Below, piece by piece: positions 5,388 through 5,956 of a DNA stretch of 5,956 nucleotides (positions within the stretch are counted from its first letter, which is position 1; each line of letters begins with the position of its first letter). A model generated the notes under the pieces. The model did not search any database. It saw only the letters and a list, made by a program, of their open reading frames with translations, and was not told the origin of the DNA. Position numbers and translations under genes: made by a program. The stretch comes from Anaerolineales bacterium (lineage in GTDB: Bacteria > Chloroflexota > Anaerolineae > Anaerolineales > Villigracilaceae): the NCBI GenBank assembly GCA_025966435.1, contig JAICRQ010000234.1, forward strand, positions 1-5,956, in the 5' to 3' direction.

Positions 5388-5956
5388 ATGCAGATTACCC
5401 ACCCGTTCAGAGAAGCAATGGGACAGATTATCCCAAAGATCGCGAGCAAAATGGAATCAAAGCTGATTGACATAAGACCCGCTTCTAGTAATGATATAGC
5501 TGCGATGCCAATGGTTGATCAATTGGCGGCATTTGTGGTTGGAACGAAATATGAAGATCTTTCGGAATTAGCTCTCTACCAGGAAAAAGTTCGGATACTG
5601 GATGCCTTGGGCTGTGCCATCGGTGCGCTGGATGGTGATCCGATAAAAATGATCCGGGCACAAATCACAGAATTTGGTGGGGAAGGTCTATCTACGCTCA
5701 TCGGTGGCGGTCGCACAGCGCCAGACCGGGCAGCCCTCTACAACAGCGCCCTGGTTCGCTACCTGGATTTCAATGATAGTTACCTGGCGAAAGGGGAAAC
5801 CTGTCACCCAAGCGATAACATAGGGGCAGTCCTTGCAGCGTGTGAATATGGAGGTAGTAGTGGGAAAGATCTGCTCACTGCTCTGGCAGTTGCGTACCAG
5901 GTGCAGTGCCGGTTGAGCGACGTGGCGCCAGTCCGCGCGGAAGGATTTGATCATAC
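5388..5956 (+). CDS. MmgE/PrpD family protein, 3' end missing
   Basis: The frame is open from ATG 5388 to the right edge (189 whole codons; full members run to about 450-480 residues). Family landmarks are the N-terminal helix VDQLAAFVVGTKYEDL (43-58), KVRILDALGCAIGAL (67-81), RYLDFND (124-130) and ETCHPSDN (137-144), followed by DLLTALAVAYQV (161-172). The Asp-rich DFND and the His of HPSD lie in the known active-site region of 2-methylcitrate dehydratase and cis-aconitate decarboxylase. Members also include epimerases, so the substrate cannot be named. The family homology starts at about residue 42. ATG 5505 or 5511 could thus be the true start, and the first 40 residues may be untranslated; none of these starts has a clear ribosome site. 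TTGACA at 5371-5376 resembles a -35 box but its -10 partner is poor (GATTAC, 5393-5398). Confidence 0.9.
   Translation, partial: MQITHPFREAMGQIIPKIASKMESKLIDIRPASSNDIAAMPMVDQLAAFVVGTKYEDLSELALYQEKVRILDALGCAIGALDGDPIKMIRAQITEFGGEGLSTLIGGGRTAPDRAALYNSALVRYLDFNDSYLAKGETCHPSDNIGAVLAACEYGGSSGKDLLTALAVAYQVQCRLSDVAPVRAEGFDH

Noticed and set aside
5688..5954. 88-codon minus-strand frame at the right edge
   Set aside because: It is the shadow of the MmgE/PrpD gene, whose + strand frame carries clear family motifs.

Overview
The window looks like chromosomal DNA of a free-living bacterium with a moderate G+C content. The mix of genes fits Chloroflexota, perhaps Anaerolineae: a YkuD-type L,D-transpeptidase with an SH3-like front part, a winged-helix regulator with a degenerate receiver, several UspA proteins and an MmgE/PrpD enzyme. 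That placement is an inference from protein style, since no marker gene here settles it.

Layout. (1) Bases 1-1941 hold two + strand genes almost touching: the 3' part of an L,D-transpeptidase and, 2 bases after its stop, a complete beta-type DNA amino-methyltransferase. (2) Bases 1930-2589 (- strand) hold an OmpR/PhoB-type regulator whose 3' end overlaps the methyltransferase 3' end by 12 bp. Its receiver domain lacks the residues needed for phosphorylation, and its 5' coding part carries a perfect 16-bp inverted repeat. (3) Bases 2590-2947 are a non-coding divergent region ending in a strong stable-RNA promoter. (4) Bases 2948-3019 are an initiator tRNA (fMet, CAT), followed at once by a strong intrinsic terminator. 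(5) After a leader with a long hairpin comes a two-domain universal stress protein (3196-4119). (6) Bases 4120-4779 are 660 bases without a convincing gene. The first part is a cluster of small hairpins ending in a perfect 13-bp hairpin, a candidate structured RNA of unknown family. (7) Bases 4780-5352 hold a second, single-domain universal stress protein with a strong ribosome binding site. A MmgE/PrpD-family gene follows 35 bases later and runs off the right edge.

How the genes may work together. The transpeptidase and methyltransferase are probably one transcript, although their functions are unrelated. The tRNA is a self-contained unit with its own promoter and terminator. The two USP genes flank the hairpin-rich gap, and the second probably shares a transcript with the PrpD-like enzyme, which would fit a stress or starvation-linked carbon-metabolism unit. 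No complete defence system, mobile element or CRISPR array is visible. The methyltransferase has no restriction partner in the window. The best leads are the pseudo-receiver regulator, the inverted repeat inside its gene, and the hairpin cluster at 4159-4331.
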